From Prolixibacteraceae bacterium (lineage in GTDB: Bacteria; Bacteroidota; Bacteroidia; Bacteroidales; Prolixibacteraceae), in the NCBI GenBank assembly GCA_019459485.1, contig JAIBEZ010000067.1:1-64000 (forward strand): a stretch of DNA of 64,000 bases. The letters are read 5' to 3'. A program made the translations under genes and the position numbers. The notes below the pieces were generated by a model. It saw nothing but the letters and a program-made list of their open reading frames with translations, was not told where the DNA came from and did no database searches. Within the stretch, counting starts at the first letter, position 1. The number at the start of each line of letters is the position of its first letter. Shown here one piece after another: positions 9,288-18,647 of this stretch.

Positions 9288-9734
9288 TCAGCGATTTGGA
9301 TTAATTAGCGATGAATTGAAAATTTCGCATTCGATATAGCCCCACTGCGGAATATGTAATTTCAGAACACTTTCGTCTATTTCATAAGTAGTTACCTTCG
9401 ACAGCATGGTTGCCAGCTTTTCAGAAAATTTGCTATCGCAACATGCTTCAGTACAAGCGGGCGATTCCATTTCGATCTTACCGTTTTTCCCGGAAGTAAA
9501 AGTTCCTCCACAACTGTTAATGTCCAGTTTCAAACTGTAAGTTCCGTCTTTTTTAAAAGTCAGCAGAATGGTTGTATTCTCATTTTTGGGATATGCGACC
9601 GATTCTATTGACATGAAACTTTTCGCTTCCCAGCTGTGGCAAACATCCTCAACAACTGAAACCTTATCTTTATTGCAAGCAACCAAAATAAGAAATGCAG
9701 AAAAGAAGGATGGAAATTGAAATTTAGCTTTCAT
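9288..9734 (-). CDS. Hypothetical lipoprotein, possibly META/HslJ-like
   Basis: A 148-residue protein with a lipoprotein signal (SAFLILVAC, Cys20). The mature part contains TILLTFKKDGTYSLKLDINSCGGTFTSG, which resembles the core of META/lipocalin-like lipoproteins, and a Cys pair in TEACCD. It is likely anchored to a membrane facing the periplasm. Function unknown; the gene stands alone. Confidence 0.65.
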   Translation of the reverse strand: MKAKFQFPSFFSAFLILVACNKDKVSVVEDVCHSWEAKSFMSIESVAYPKNENTTILLTFKKDGTYSLKLDINSCGGTFTSGKNGKIEMESPACTEACCDSKFSEKLATMLSKVTTYEIDESVLKLHIPQWGYIECEIFNSSLINPNR

Positions 9735-9783
9735 AGATTAGCGTTTATGATGAGATGGAAGATGCCGGCGATGGGTTGCGTAC

Positions 9784-11466
9784 CTAATCCGCTTTTCTTC
9801 TTCCCGTAAGAGTTCCCAATTTCTTCATATTTACTGCATTTATTTTACTGGCTTGACTCTTTGTCAACCAATTACAGTTTCCAGGAAAGTATCCCAGAGA
9901 TTTGTCAAGCCGTGTAAATGCCATTCCCGGTTCAGGCGGCTGACCATTATCTTTCAGAAATTTATCAAACTCCTTCCATGGATTATACAATTCAATATCA
10001 GGAATATAATCTTTTGATTTAGGGTTGAGAACACCATGTTTAATCCGGCCCCAGGATTTATATGCAGGACTCTTTACCAAACTTTCTCCACTTTTTGCAG
10101 GTGATTTTGTATCGATTTTGTCATGAAGCACTCTCCATTTTGCCGCATGAAGACTAATTCCCCTTGTTTTTGCTACATATTGGTTGGCTTCATTTATACT
10201 TAAAAATTGGAACTCATCAATTTCTTTCGGTATTGGATTTGAGCCACCAGAAGTACCCCCAGTAGAAATATTAAAACCTTTAGGAACCATGGTTTCTAAG
10301 CGTTTTATCCATTTTCGCTCCTTGGCTTCAAGGTCTGTTTTTGTAGTTCCCCGATCAATTATTGTAATTTCGAATGCAGTATGTCCGAACTCACGCATCG
10401 CGGCATGCAAAGATTCTTCTGATTTTATGTAGTGCTTTCTTGAATCTTCTTTATGTTGATTCCATCTTAATTCGAAGGTTTGTACGGTTAATCCAACGTA
10501 CATTTTCCCAGATTCAACATGAGTAACAAGGTAGATTATACCGTTTCTATAACCTGGATTAGGTATTCGTTGAAATGCATCATCCGGAGCAAACCCATCT
10601 TTAATTCTTCGAGCGATTGTGCGTGAACTTGCAGGAGGATTTAGTACCCGAATTGCCTCCTCCAAATTTGGATAAGTGATGCCATAAACAGTAATAAGGG
10701 TAGTAAGTCTTGAATCTCGAATATATCCTTTATCGAAAATCCTTTCATCGGAATGTCCAGCTTCTCTTCGTTTGAGAGCCCTTCCATAATCAACTCCTTG
10801 CTCCAGACATTTCTGCTTAAAAGTATTTGATTTCTTTTCTTCCAGAGAACAATCCGGACAGATGCTGCCTCGAAGATGATTGTTTGGAGATTGGGGAAAT
10901 TCGTCATGTTTAGGACAAATAATAATTCCTGATGTATCAGTTGTCACATAAACAAATTTGCTGTAATCAAATCTATCCCCATGAACACTTCTGGCTCTTT
11001 CAATGAATTCAACTGTTAACTCTTCTTGTGTCTTCATGGTTCCTCTCAAATGGCGAATACCAGAAAGTTTTGCAGATTTACATTTTGGACATCCAACATG
11101 TCCGCGAACATGATTATGAGGGTTTTGATGGAAAGTCGTTTCATGTACTTTACATCGGATTTGGACTTCTTCTCCAATGCTTGGAATTTCATCAAAAAGT
11201 GAGTAGTCGTAAAGATCTCCAAAATGTTTTTGAGATCTTATAACAAATTCATTTTTAGTCATTTTTCGCCTTTTATCGTAACATTTGCGGCAGCCAACGC
11301 CTTTTTTATGGTGACTTGGTGTTAGGTGGAATGATCCATGTACTGGACATAGAACAATTATTTCACTTGCATTATTCTTATAAACAACCAAAGAATAATC
11401 GTAAAAATCACCATGCTCAGTTTGAAATTCAGCAATAACTTCTTTTTGTGTTTTCTTTTTGGGCAT
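9784..11466 (-). CDS. GIY-YIG endonuclease with three N-terminal zinc-ribbon repeats
   Basis: A 560-residue protein. Residues about 10-60, 78-130 and 158-212 are three copies of a module with the pattern HGD-FDYS, CPxHxxF, NHxxG, CxxC, as in the DUF723-type repeats of Vsr-like and homing nucleases. A GIY-YIG nuclease domain follows (about 315-410: IIYLVTHVESGKMYVGLT, LRWNQHKED, EKERKW-type glutamate). The C-terminal region has the pattern FTRLDKSLGYFPGNCNWLTK typical of AP2/HNH-associated DNA-binding segments. Together these suggest a site-specific, homing-type DNA endonuclease. It is not inside an intron or intein here, and no methylase partner is adjacent. Confidence 0.8.
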   Translation of the reverse strand: MPKKKTQKEVIAEFQTEHGDFYDYSLVVYKNNASEIIVLCPVHGSFHLTPSHHKKGVGCRKCYDKRRKMTKNEFVIRSQKHFGDLYDYSLFDEIPSIGEEVQIRCKVHETTFHQNPHNHVRGHVGCPKCKSAKLSGIRHLRGTMKTQEELTVEFIERARSVHGDRFDYSKFVYVTTDTSGIIICPKHDEFPQSPNNHLRGSICPDCSLEEKKSNTFKQKCLEQGVDYGRALKRREAGHSDERIFDKGYIRDSRLTTLITVYGITYPNLEEAIRVLNPPASSRTIARRIKDGFAPDDAFQRIPNPGYRNGIIYLVTHVESGKMYVGLTVQTFELRWNQHKEDSRKHYIKSEESLHAAMREFGHTAFEITIIDRGTTKTDLEAKERKWIKRLETMVPKGFNISTGGTSGGSNPIPKEIDEFQFLSINEANQYVAKTRGISLHAAKWRVLHDKIDTKSPAKSGESLVKSPAYKSWGRIKHGVLNPKSKDYIPDIELYNPWKEFDKFLKDNGQPPEPGMAFTRLDKSLGYFPGNCNWLTKSQASKINAVNMKKLGTLTGRRKAD

Positions 11467-11576
11467 GGAGATATTTAGATTTGATGTTCAAAAGATTATC
11501 ATCTCAAAAGTTACGATCGAATATCAGCAAAAAAAAACTGAGCCAGTGACAATTGATTCGTTCAGGAAAGGCGAAA

Positions 11577-11611
11577 AGTCGGGGCGCGACTCAAAGTCGC
11601 ACTCCGACTGT
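11577..11611. repeat. GC-rich imperfect inverted repeat
   Basis: Two arms around GCGACT-CAA-AGTCGC, flanked by GTCGG and CCGAC, form an imperfect hairpin in an otherwise AT-rich gap upstream of the nuclease gene. It resembles REP-like intergenic palindromes. The rest of the gap 11467-11717 shows nothing clear. Confidence 0.5.
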
Positions 11612-11717
11612 CTTTAAAACTCAACTTTTTATTAATGCACCCGAAATTACAGTTTTAACAAGTACAGTTTTGCCGTGAAAAGTATAGACAATGCCTTATT
11701 GTGAACAACATACCTCT

Positions 11718-12098
11718 TCATCGGGTATATTTATTATTGAATTTACGATCATATTTTTTTTCTAATCTGTCAAATGCCAGCTTGGCCGAATCATTCACAG
11801 ATAGGCTTTCAATATCCATTCCATTGTCATCAGTTGGATAAGAGTATTCAATTTTTACAATTTGAGGATGGGATTCTAATTTATGGATGAGTTTTTTACC
11901 TGTTTCAGTATTTGAATCAATTAATAAATGATTTCTGAGCTCGTCAAAGCCATCTTTAACCTGAACATATCCTTCAGGGACTGGTTCTGAAACCCCGTCA
12001 GGTTCAACAAACCGAACTACATCAGGATAGCGACGAAGTTCTGTTATCAATTTCTGTCCGGCTACGGTGCTGGTTTCAATTTGAACTCTAACTGTCAT
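11718..12098 (-). CDS. Hypothetical protein with an internal duplication
   Basis: A 126-residue acidic protein that I do not recognise. It holds two related units of about 45 residues: VQIETSTVAGQKLITELRRY near the N-terminus and LLIDSNTETGKKLIHKLESH in the middle, each followed by a P-x-VV/IVK strand. This suggests two copies of a small alpha/beta domain, as in ferredoxin-like folds. No signal peptide. Its codons look normal for the window. It lies behind the orphan GIY-YIG gene but is separated by 250 bp. Confidence 0.6.
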   Translation of the reverse strand: MTVRVQIETSTVAGQKLITELRRYPDVVRFVEPDGVSEPVPEGYVQVKDGFDELRNHLLIDSNTETGKKLIHKLESHPQIVKIEYSYPTDDNGMDIESLSVNDSAKLAFDRLEKKYDRKFNNKYTR

Positions 12099-12265
12099 AT
12101 TGTGAATGAATTATTGTGAAAACGTATTACAAATATACAAGCTTTTTTATTGAAGTTGGGTGATTGTAATTGCCGAACAAAGCCAGACGAGTAATAATAA
12201 ATTTGGATGATTATCACGAAAGTTTTGTGAATTTAGAAGAAAATAGCGGCTCATCCCTAAAACAA

Positions 12266-12298
12266 ACTGAGCGGGCAACTTAAAGTCACCCGCTCAGT
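12266..12298 (-). terminator. Terminator of the hexokinase gene
   Basis: A perfect 10-bp stem (12266-12275 with 12289-12298; ACTGAGCGGG) followed on the minus strand by TTTGTTTT, about 40 bp behind the hexokinase stop. Confidence 0.75.
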
Positions 12299-12336
12299 AT
12301 ATTGTATTTTCTTCGGTCTTCCGACTACCGGCTTTC

Positions 12337-13536
12337 TTACGAAAGCACCGACATCGCGGCACCAATCAAATTGGCATTTTCGATTCTCGAAATATGAACT
12401 TCTTTGTCGCCGATGCCTCCTTCAGCCAAAAGTTCTTTTAGCGTGGCATTTACGATGTCAACATATTTTGCATCGTGGGTTTTAACCTTGCTCCAGAATA
12501 AACTTCCTTCGGCCAAAACCTGAATTTTCTTCACCGATGGATTTGCAGAATTCAGGTTCATTACCAATCCGGCGATTGATGCAGCTACCAGTTTTGCAGA
12601 ACGTTCGTATATCTGGAAAGCAGTTTCAACATACTCAAGCTTATAGGCTCCCGGATTATTCATCATTTTACTCAAACCTGCTGCATCGAGGTTAATATCC
12701 AGCCCATCGTTCGGGAACGCAGCACGGAAAACACGACCGAGGTACATGCCCGAAATCGCTTTTTCGAACCGCTGAGATCCTTTGTTGTCAGAATTGTTGT
12801 CAACTTCCTTATCAAACGCGGTGAGGTTTGGCGGGTCGAAATTGCCTGATTCAAGATTCACAGGAGTTTCGCCTGACCAGTCTTTCAGATCTTTGATTTT
12901 TGGGATATAATCGGAAGGGAAAAAAGTTGCCATATTGGTTCCGGTTCCCACAATCAGCCCGATGTAAGCATCGTACCCGGGATTCATTAAACCTGCGAAC
13001 AAGCTGGTAATGGTATCGTTCACCACTGCAATTTTATTGAAACTGCCATTCGTTTTTTCGTTCAGGTATTTAACCAACGGCTCACCAATTGGTTTCCCTG
13101 CCATACGCATAATTTTTACTCCTTTTGTCCAGTTTATCAGTTCGGCATCGCCATTTGTAAGCGATTTGGCCGGATACGAAAAGCAATATCCAATGGGGCA
13201 ATTCTTTGGGATATTTAACTGGTTGATGGTCTGCGCCTGAGAATTATAAAGATCATCTTCAGTAAAACCTTCCATTTTCATTTCGGTAATGTCTTTTTCA
13301 GCCAAACCGGTAATCTCAGTTTTTTCGCCAACCGATACTACGGCAGCGCGGAAATTGGTTCCGCCCAAATCGAAAACAACCGCATCACCTTTTATTCCAT
13401 CTTTCTTCGGATGTATATAAGTTGGCAAACATTTTATTTCGGTACCGTCCTGCTGAAGTCCGGTTTCGATCTTTTGCCTGAGGTCGTTGGCAATCTCGAG
13501 AAGTTGTTGGGCGCTTAGTGCAAATTGATTGTTCAT
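12337..13536 (-). CDS. Hexokinase (eukaryote-like family)
   Basis: A 399-residue sugar kinase of the hexokinase family that is common in Bacteroidota. The phosphate-1 motif is VVFDLGGTNFRAAVV, the sugar-binding region contains PIGYCFSYPAKS and then VNDTITSLFAGL with the catalytic Asp, and the phosphate-2/adenosine loops are LIVGTGTNMATF and VLAEGSLFWSK. The reaction is ATP-dependent 6-phosphorylation of glucose or related hexoses in the cytoplasm, the entry step for sugars released by the glycoside-active proteins of this genome. I chose the ATG at 13536; an in-frame ATG at 13572 would add 12 residues. Confidence 0.9.
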   Translation of the reverse strand: MNNQFALSAQQLLEIANDLRQKIETGLQQDGTEIKCLPTYIHPKKDGIKGDAVVFDLGGTNFRAAVVSVGEKTEITGLAEKDITEMKMEGFTEDDLYNSQAQTINQLNIPKNCPIGYCFSYPAKSLTNGDAELINWTKGVKIMRMAGKPIGEPLVKYLNEKTNGSFNKIAVVNDTITSLFAGLMNPGYDAYIGLIVGTGTNMATFFPSDYIPKIKDLKDWSGETPVNLESGNFDPPNLTAFDKEVDNNSDNKGSQRFEKAISGMYLGRVFRAAFPNDGLDINLDAAGLSKMMNNPGAYKLEYVETAFQIYERSAKLVAASIAGLVMNLNSANPSVKKIQVLAEGSLFWSKVKTHDAKYVDIVNATLKELLAEGGIGDKEVHISRIENANLIGAAMSVLS

Positions 13537-13639
13537 GTTGTGCTTATTAGGTATTGATTTATAATTTTGCAAGTCGCTAAATTAAGCAAATCATCTTGTT
13601 TCAGCAATAGAACAATTCCTGATGTAAAAATCAGGCATA

Positions 13640-13671
13640 AAAAAAGCTCCCCGGTGTCAGGAAGCTTTTTT
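13640..13671 (-). terminator. Terminator between the glycosyltransferase operon and hexokinase
   Basis: The arms AAAAAAGCT (13640-13648) and AGCTTTTTT (13663-13671) enclose a GC-rich loop. The poly-T end suits the minus-strand operon that ends at 13697. Confidence 0.75.
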
Positions 13672-13696
13672 GTATTTTCAGCAAATTGTTATTTAC

Positions 13697-13960
13697 TTAT
13701 TTCTTCTTTTTCTGAGTAAGAAAGAAAGCTACTCCACCTACAACAACCACCAAACCACCAATGATGGCAAAAGTCAGGGCATTCGATGATTCTTCTTCTG
13801 TTTCATCTTCATAATAAACCGGATCCATGTTATCAATAGAAATGGTATCGGTTGGTTCTTCAATCGCCACTTCAAGTGAATCTTCGCCCTGTGCAGCTAC
13901 AACGGCAGGAACACCCATAAACAACAAGCCTAAAAAGGCAAACATGATAAATTTTTTCAT
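13697..13960 (-). CDS. Small membrane protein with acidic linker and poly-lysine tail
   Basis: An 87-residue protein with a signal peptide (MKKFIMFAFLGLLFMGVPAV), a strongly acidic middle (YYEDETEEESS) and a second hydrophobic helix (LTFAIIGGLVVVVGGVAFFL) that ends in QKKKK. The topology is thus a periplasmic acidic segment held by one membrane helix. No family recognised. It lies 37 bp behind the glycosyltransferase/TPR gene on the same strand and probably belongs to that operon. Confidence 0.65.
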   Translation of the reverse strand: MKKFIMFAFLGLLFMGVPAVVAAQGEDSLEVAIEEPTDTISIDNMDPVYYEDETEEESSNALTFAIIGGLVVVVGGVAFFLTQKKKK

Positions 13961-13997
13961 CGTTTCAATTTTTAATTTATTTTTTAAATTCTCTGTT

Positions 13998-16040
13998 TTA
14001 TCGTTTTTCTTCCTCTCCGGAAGTTGAATTTCTGTAAGTATCGGCCAATGCCTGACGTGCCGGCTTGTACCGGGGATTTATCTTCAGGCAATCTTTCAAC
14101 ACTTTACGTGCCTCATCCACATTGGTTTCAGCGTACAATCCGGCTAATTTTAGGTAAACGCTGAAATACTTCCGGTTTGCCTCAATTGCCTTTCGGTAAT
14201 AACCGGCAGCTTTTTCTGTTTCATTTTTTTTCAATTCCAGATCGCCAGCCAAAACGAGTGCCGGTTCGTATTCCGGATTAATCTCAAAACATTCCTGAAG
14301 CTTTTGTTCAGCCTGGACAACTTCTCCCGATAAAGCCAGCGATGTTGCAAATTTATAACAGATCCATTCATTTTGAGGGTCGTGCGACAGTGCATTTTGA
14401 AATAACAACGCAGATTTAATGTTGTCGCCCTTTTTTTGCTCCTGAATTCCCTGCAAATCGTCTTTCGTAACCCGCTCAATTACTGCACATATTGGAATTC
14501 CGTCGGCAGTAATTGTATGAATTGTATTCGCAGGTGGCCAGATTTTGTTTTTCAACTGATAGGGCGAAATGTAACTGTTGGCCACGATGGCATAATCCCA
14601 ATCGTATTCGCTCCTCTTCTGGTAAGGAAAATACACAAATTTTATTTTTTCGTTATTCCTGAAATACCATTGAATAGGGAAATTTCCTCCTACAATAACT
14701 TCGTCGCTGTTTTGCTTGTTTTTCAGGTGTTCCTGAAGCCATTCGGCTCCTTCGCGCATCGAATGGTAATAGTAATCGGTTTCATAATTTCCGTAGGCGC
14801 CGTTTAATCCGCCAACCAACTGGTTGTAATACAGGTAATAATACGGATGATTGGCAACCATAAATGTCGCCGGATGAAATGACAAAATCAGTAGTAATCC
14901 AATGCCGGCAATCCGAACAATTTTATGCCTGAACCTGACAAAAAAAGCATGAAATCCCAGTGCTGAAATCAGTATAATTCCGGGATAAACGAACAGAAAA
15001 TGCCGCCACGATCCGTAAAGGTTTGAACCTTTCAGGATAACAAATACCAATGGGAACAACAAAGTAAAAAGCAACAGCCATAATTGCGTTTTCTGATTTT
15101 CTGAATATTTCTTTTTTGCATTCAACAGGAAAACAGCAATTCCGGCAAAAACGATGAACGGAATTGTAATGGCCATGTATTTAGGCAAATAGTACCACGG
15201 AAGCAAATCGGACCAATCGATCCGTCCTTCAAAAATCTGACGGACGGTCGTCGGAAAATGTGTCATTACCTGATACGATTTAAACACATTGAGTAAAGGA
15301 TTTTGCAAGGCGTATGGCCACAGAATCAAACTCAGCAAATAGCCTGCAACCGAAATTCCGGAGAACAAAATCAACTGCTTTTTAAGCTGACTCATATCCG
15401 GACTTTTCTGTTTCATCCAATCCGAAACGAATTTCAGGAACATGAAAAATCCGAGATAGAAAACCACAAGAATACCTCCTGCGCGGATACCAATGGAAAA
15501 AGCGATGCTTAAAACCAGCAGTAAAATCGTTTGTTTTGTAGGTTTTACTTCAGCATAAACAAGTTTAAGCGAATAATAAACGCTTGAAATATAAGCCAAA
15601 GCAAAGGGAATATCTTTCAGGTTATTTTGCGACTGACCCAGAAAACCCGGCGAAACTGCAAACAGAAAAAGCACAAAAATAGCAGCTCCGTAGCCGGAAA
15701 TATGTGCTGCAAATAAAGCGGTTACCAAAATTGTCAGCCATCCTGAAATGCTGCACATCAGGTGCCTGAACCCGTAAATATCCTCAATTCCGAACCAATG
15801 GATCAGAACGGTTACCAAATTATCGAAAGCTTGTCCGTAGTATTGCAGGTGGGTTTTGGGTGTATCGAGCGACGATTTGTCGGCTCCCATGGTGCTGAAG
15901 TAATTGTAAACCATTTCGGATTGCAGGTAATGCACCTCCTCGTCGCCCGAAATGCCTGCATCGCGGCTGATCACCAAAAGGGCGGAAAGCATTACGAAGG
16001 CCAGAACCCAAAAAGTTATCTTCAGATTTTTTTCTCCCAT
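13998..16040 (-). CDS. ArnT/PMT-like membrane glycosyltransferase with C-terminal TPR repeats
   Basis: A 680-residue integral membrane protein. Residues 1-400 have about ten hydrophobic helices. The first loop holds SRDAGISGDEEVHY, the acidic motif typical of GT-C glycosyltransferases of the PMT/ArnT (GT39/GT83) class. The C-terminal part, about 540-680, holds TPR units (LLFQNALSHDPQNEWICYKF, AGYYRKAIEANRKYFSVYLK). Members of this class transfer sugars from polyprenyl-phosphate to proteins or lipids at the outer face of the cytoplasmic membrane. The gene overlaps the GT2 gene by one base, and that GT2 is a likely maker of the lipid-linked sugar donor. Confidence 0.8.
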   Translation of the reverse strand: MGEKNLKITFWVLAFVMLSALLVISRDAGISGDEEVHYLQSEMVYNYFSTMGADKSSLDTPKTHLQYYGQAFDNLVTVLIHWFGIEDIYGFRHLMCSISGWLTILVTALFAAHISGYGAAIFVLFLFAVSPGFLGQSQNNLKDIPFALAYISSVYYSLKLVYAEVKPTKQTILLLVLSIAFSIGIRAGGILVVFYLGFFMFLKFVSDWMKQKSPDMSQLKKQLILFSGISVAGYLLSLILWPYALQNPLLNVFKSYQVMTHFPTTVRQIFEGRIDWSDLLPWYYLPKYMAITIPFIVFAGIAVFLLNAKKKYSENQKTQLWLLLFTLLFPLVFVILKGSNLYGSWRHFLFVYPGIILISALGFHAFFVRFRHKIVRIAGIGLLLILSFHPATFMVANHPYYYLYYNQLVGGLNGAYGNYETDYYYHSMREGAEWLQEHLKNKQNSDEVIVGGNFPIQWYFRNNEKIKFVYFPYQKRSEYDWDYAIVANSYISPYQLKNKIWPPANTIHTITADGIPICAVIERVTKDDLQGIQEQKKGDNIKSALLFQNALSHDPQNEWICYKFATSLALSGEVVQAEQKLQECFEINPEYEPALVLAGDLELKKNETEKAAGYYRKAIEANRKYFSVYLKLAGLYAETNVDEARKVLKDCLKINPRYKPARQALADTYRNSTSGEEEKR

Positions 16041-16963
16041 TATTCGGCGTCGGTATCGTAAAACTTTTTCACAAGGTAGATGGGCCGGTTCTGCGATTCT
16101 TTATAGATACGATAGACATATTCGCTCACCACACCCAGAAAAATAAGCTGAATAGAACCCAGAAAATAAATGCTCAAAACGGTGGAAGACCAGCCAAATA
16201 GGGCAAATCCAAATGATTTTGCAAACAACACATATATTCCGGCAAACAAAAATACAATGGTTCCAATCAGGCCCAGCACAAGACACACTTTTATCGGAAA
16301 TTTTGAAAACGAGAAAATGGCATCCGCAGCCAACAGCAACAGTTTGCCAATGGTCATTTTAGGTTCGCCACCTGCCCGGTCTTCCCGCACATATTCAATA
16401 AATCCCTGGTTGAAACCGATAAACGAACGCAATCCTGGCAGATAACGAATGGTTTCCTTCATCTTTACCAGGGCATCAACGGCGGCTCGGTTCAACATCG
16501 AGAAATTGCCCGAATTTTCCATATCGTCGAGAACGGTAATTTTTTTAAAAAATGCGTGAAAAAGGTTGGTTGCGATTCGAAGCCGTTTCCCTTTCCGACC
16601 TTTTCGCTTACCGGTAACAATGTCATATCCTTCTTCATTCAACATCCGGTACATTTCGGCGAGTAGCTCGGGCGGATCCTGAAGGTCGCCGTCCATCATG
16701 GCCACATAATTTCCCATTGCAATTTCCAGTCCGGCGGTAAAAGCTGCCTGATGTCCAAAGTTCCTCGAAAGGTCAACGATTTTGACTTTTGAGAAGTGTT
16801 TGCGGACTTTAATTAATTTCCGGAGTGTTGAATCAGTACTTCCATCGTTTATAAACAGAATTTCGTAATTTGAAGTGAACGACTCCACTGCTTTTATTGC
16901 ACGCGATGCCAATTCATCTATCAGATCTTCTTCGTTATAAACAGGAATTATGAGTGAAAACAT
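16040..16963 (-). CDS. GT2 polyprenyl-phosphate glycosyltransferase (GtrB/DPM1-like)
   Basis: A 307-residue family 2 glycosyltransferase. The N-terminal GT-A domain has FSLIIPVYNEEDLIDEL, LFINDGSTDST, and the DXD-like AMMDGDLQDPPEL. Two C-terminal helices (about 225-250 and 265-285) match the GtrB/DPM1/ArnC type, which loads a sugar from a nucleotide onto polyprenyl phosphate. Its TAA overlaps the ATG of the downstream GT-C gene (TAATG), so the two proteins are probably made together: one makes the lipid-linked sugar, the other uses it. Confidence 0.85.
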   Translation of the reverse strand: MFSLIIPVYNEEDLIDELASRAIKAVESFTSNYEILFINDGSTDSTLRKLIKVRKHFSKVKIVDLSRNFGHQAAFTAGLEIAMGNYVAMMDGDLQDPPELLAEMYRMLNEEGYDIVTGKRKGRKGKRLRIATNLFHAFFKKITVLDDMENSGNFSMLNRAAVDALVKMKETIRYLPGLRSFIGFNQGFIEYVREDRAGGEPKMTIGKLLLLAADAIFSFSKFPIKVCLVLGLIGTIVFLFAGIYVLFAKSFGFALFGWSSTVLSIYFLGSIQLIFLGVVSEYVYRIYKESQNRPIYLVKKFYDTDAE

Positions 16964-17101
16964 AGATTTGTTTTTTTCAGTACATTTTTTCCTGAAGTAA
17001 AATTCGGATTTCAGGAAAATGACACGGTAAACCGGGGTTAAAGATACAGAATTTCACTTTGAAAACATTGGGACTGCCAATGTTGGAAAATTCGAAATTT
17101 A

Positions 17102-17149
17102 AAAAAATGCCAGTTCAGGGAAGTGATTTCCCTTCGCTGGCAATTTTTT
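17102..17149 (-). terminator. Terminator of the cytochrome/Gfo-Idh operon
   Basis: A two-part hairpin: outer arms TGCCAG (17108-17113) and CTGGCA (17137-17142), inner arms AGGGAA and TTCCCT, with poly-A and poly-T flanks. It lies about 90 bp behind the stop at 17240. The remainder of 16964-17239 shows no gene. Confidence 0.75.
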
Positions 17150-17239
17150 GGTTGGTTTTAGAAAAGTATCCCGGTTAAAAGGATGAAAAAGCGTGTGTGA
17201 AAATTGTAATCTGTTCAATTATTTTGATACCCTGGCATC

Positions 17240-18553
17240 CTAGATGTTTGGTATTTTCCAGGGAGCACGGAAATTTCTCATCAGCATTTTGCTGGCTTCG
17301 GCATTGCCGATGATTTGCTCTTTTACCGGATCCCATTGAATTTTCTTTTTGGTGGTCATGGCAATTTCGCCAAGCAAACCAACTGAGATGGAACGATGTG
17401 CAGTTTCAACCGGTGTAATGGTTTCCTTGCGGCTTTTGATACATTCCAGAAAATTGCCGATGTGATTGTTGCTTTTATAAAGTGCTTTTTTGCCAGAACC
17501 AAGCTCTTCAGAAATCAGCTCAGGTTTCGAAGCAGTAATAATATCACCTCGGTTTACATGAATCCATCCATTTTCGCCATACCAGGTTACCCCCATTCCG
17601 TTAGGCAAACGGGCGGAATTGGCCACGCGGATCACAACTCCTGATTTGTATTTACAATCGAAATCGAATTCGCCGGGAACATTGTACAATTCGGTAGCAG
17701 CCGGATAAACGCCTTCGCCCGAAACTTCAATCGGCCCTGTGCGGTCAAGTCCCAATGCCCAGGTAGCAATGTCGATGTGGTGACCTGCCCAATCGGTTAA
17801 TTGTCCTCCAGAATAATCCAATATCCAGCGCCAGTTCCAATGGCAAACACCACGGTAGGGAACTTTTGGCGCAGATCCCAGCCAGAAATCCCAATCGAGT
17901 TCGGCAGGTACTTCTTTTATTGATGGCATTCCAACCAGTTTCGCTGCATTTGGCAAACCAACTTCCACACGGTCAACTTTTCCCAATCTTCCGTTAAAAA
18001 CAAGCTCTGCACCTTTGTGAAAATTAGCTACCGACCGCTGCCAGCTTCCGGTTTGCCATATAATTTTGTTTTTCTGAACTGCTTTTACAATCTGCTGTCC
18101 TTCGCCAATACTTCTAGCCAAAGGTTTTTCGCCATAAATGTCTATTTTCTTGTTGGCAGCAGCCACATAAGTGATACTGTGCCAATGGTCGGGTACCGAA
18201 ATGCAGACAGCATCCAGCTTTTCCTTTTCCAGAAATTCACGGTAATCCTTGTGTGTCCGGCAATCGGTGTTTGCATATTGCTGATTAACGATAGCCGAAG
18301 CCTTCGCCAGGTTCCTCGTGTCAAGGTCGCACATGGCAACCAACTGAACTTCTTTAAATTTCAGGAATTCCCGCATATTGCTAATTCCCTGAGAACCAAC
18401 TCCAATCGATCCCAATACAAGGCGATCGCTTGGCGGTACAACCCCGTTCATTCCCATTGCCGACGAAGGAATAATGTGCGGCAATACCATCGTTCCGGCC
18501 ATTAACGAAAGCGAATTTCTAAGAAAAGATCTGCGTGTGCTCTTGTTGTCCAT
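17240..18553 (-). CDS. Tat-exported Gfo/Idh/MocA oxidoreductase
   Basis: A 437-residue protein with a twin-arginine signal (STRRSFLRNSLSLMAG). The Rossmann motif is LGSIGVGSQGISNM and the catalytic-lysine motif is GEKPLARS. The C-terminal domain has the conserved WNWRWILDYSGGQLTDWAGHHIDIATWAL, where D and H lie near the substrate. Exported members carry their NAD(P) cofactor folded in and oxidise or isomerise sugars in the periplasm. It is the last gene of a three-gene operon with a second Gfo/Idh gene 94 bp upstream and the cytochrome/FGE-like fusion. The substrate is not known; glycosides or amino sugars are likely. Confidence 0.88.
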   Translation of the reverse strand: MDNKSTRRSFLRNSLSLMAGTMVLPHIIPSSAMGMNGVVPPSDRLVLGSIGVGSQGISNMREFLKFKEVQLVAMCDLDTRNLAKASAIVNQQYANTDCRTHKDYREFLEKEKLDAVCISVPDHWHSITYVAAANKKIDIYGEKPLARSIGEGQQIVKAVQKNKIIWQTGSWQRSVANFHKGAELVFNGRLGKVDRVEVGLPNAAKLVGMPSIKEVPAELDWDFWLGSAPKVPYRGVCHWNWRWILDYSGGQLTDWAGHHIDIATWALGLDRTGPIEVSGEGVYPAATELYNVPGEFDFDCKYKSGVVIRVANSARLPNGMGVTWYGENGWIHVNRGDIITASKPELISEELGSGKKALYKSNNHIGNFLECIKSRKETITPVETAHRSISVGLLGEIAMTTKKKIQWDPVKEQIIGNAEASKMLMRNFRAPWKIPNI

Positions 18554-18647
18554 TTATTATAGTTTAAGTTTAGTATTTGCTTATGTCAATCGATCCTTCC
18601 GAAATTCCAGTTAGCCAAAACTGAATTCTGCGACTGAACACTTTGGT

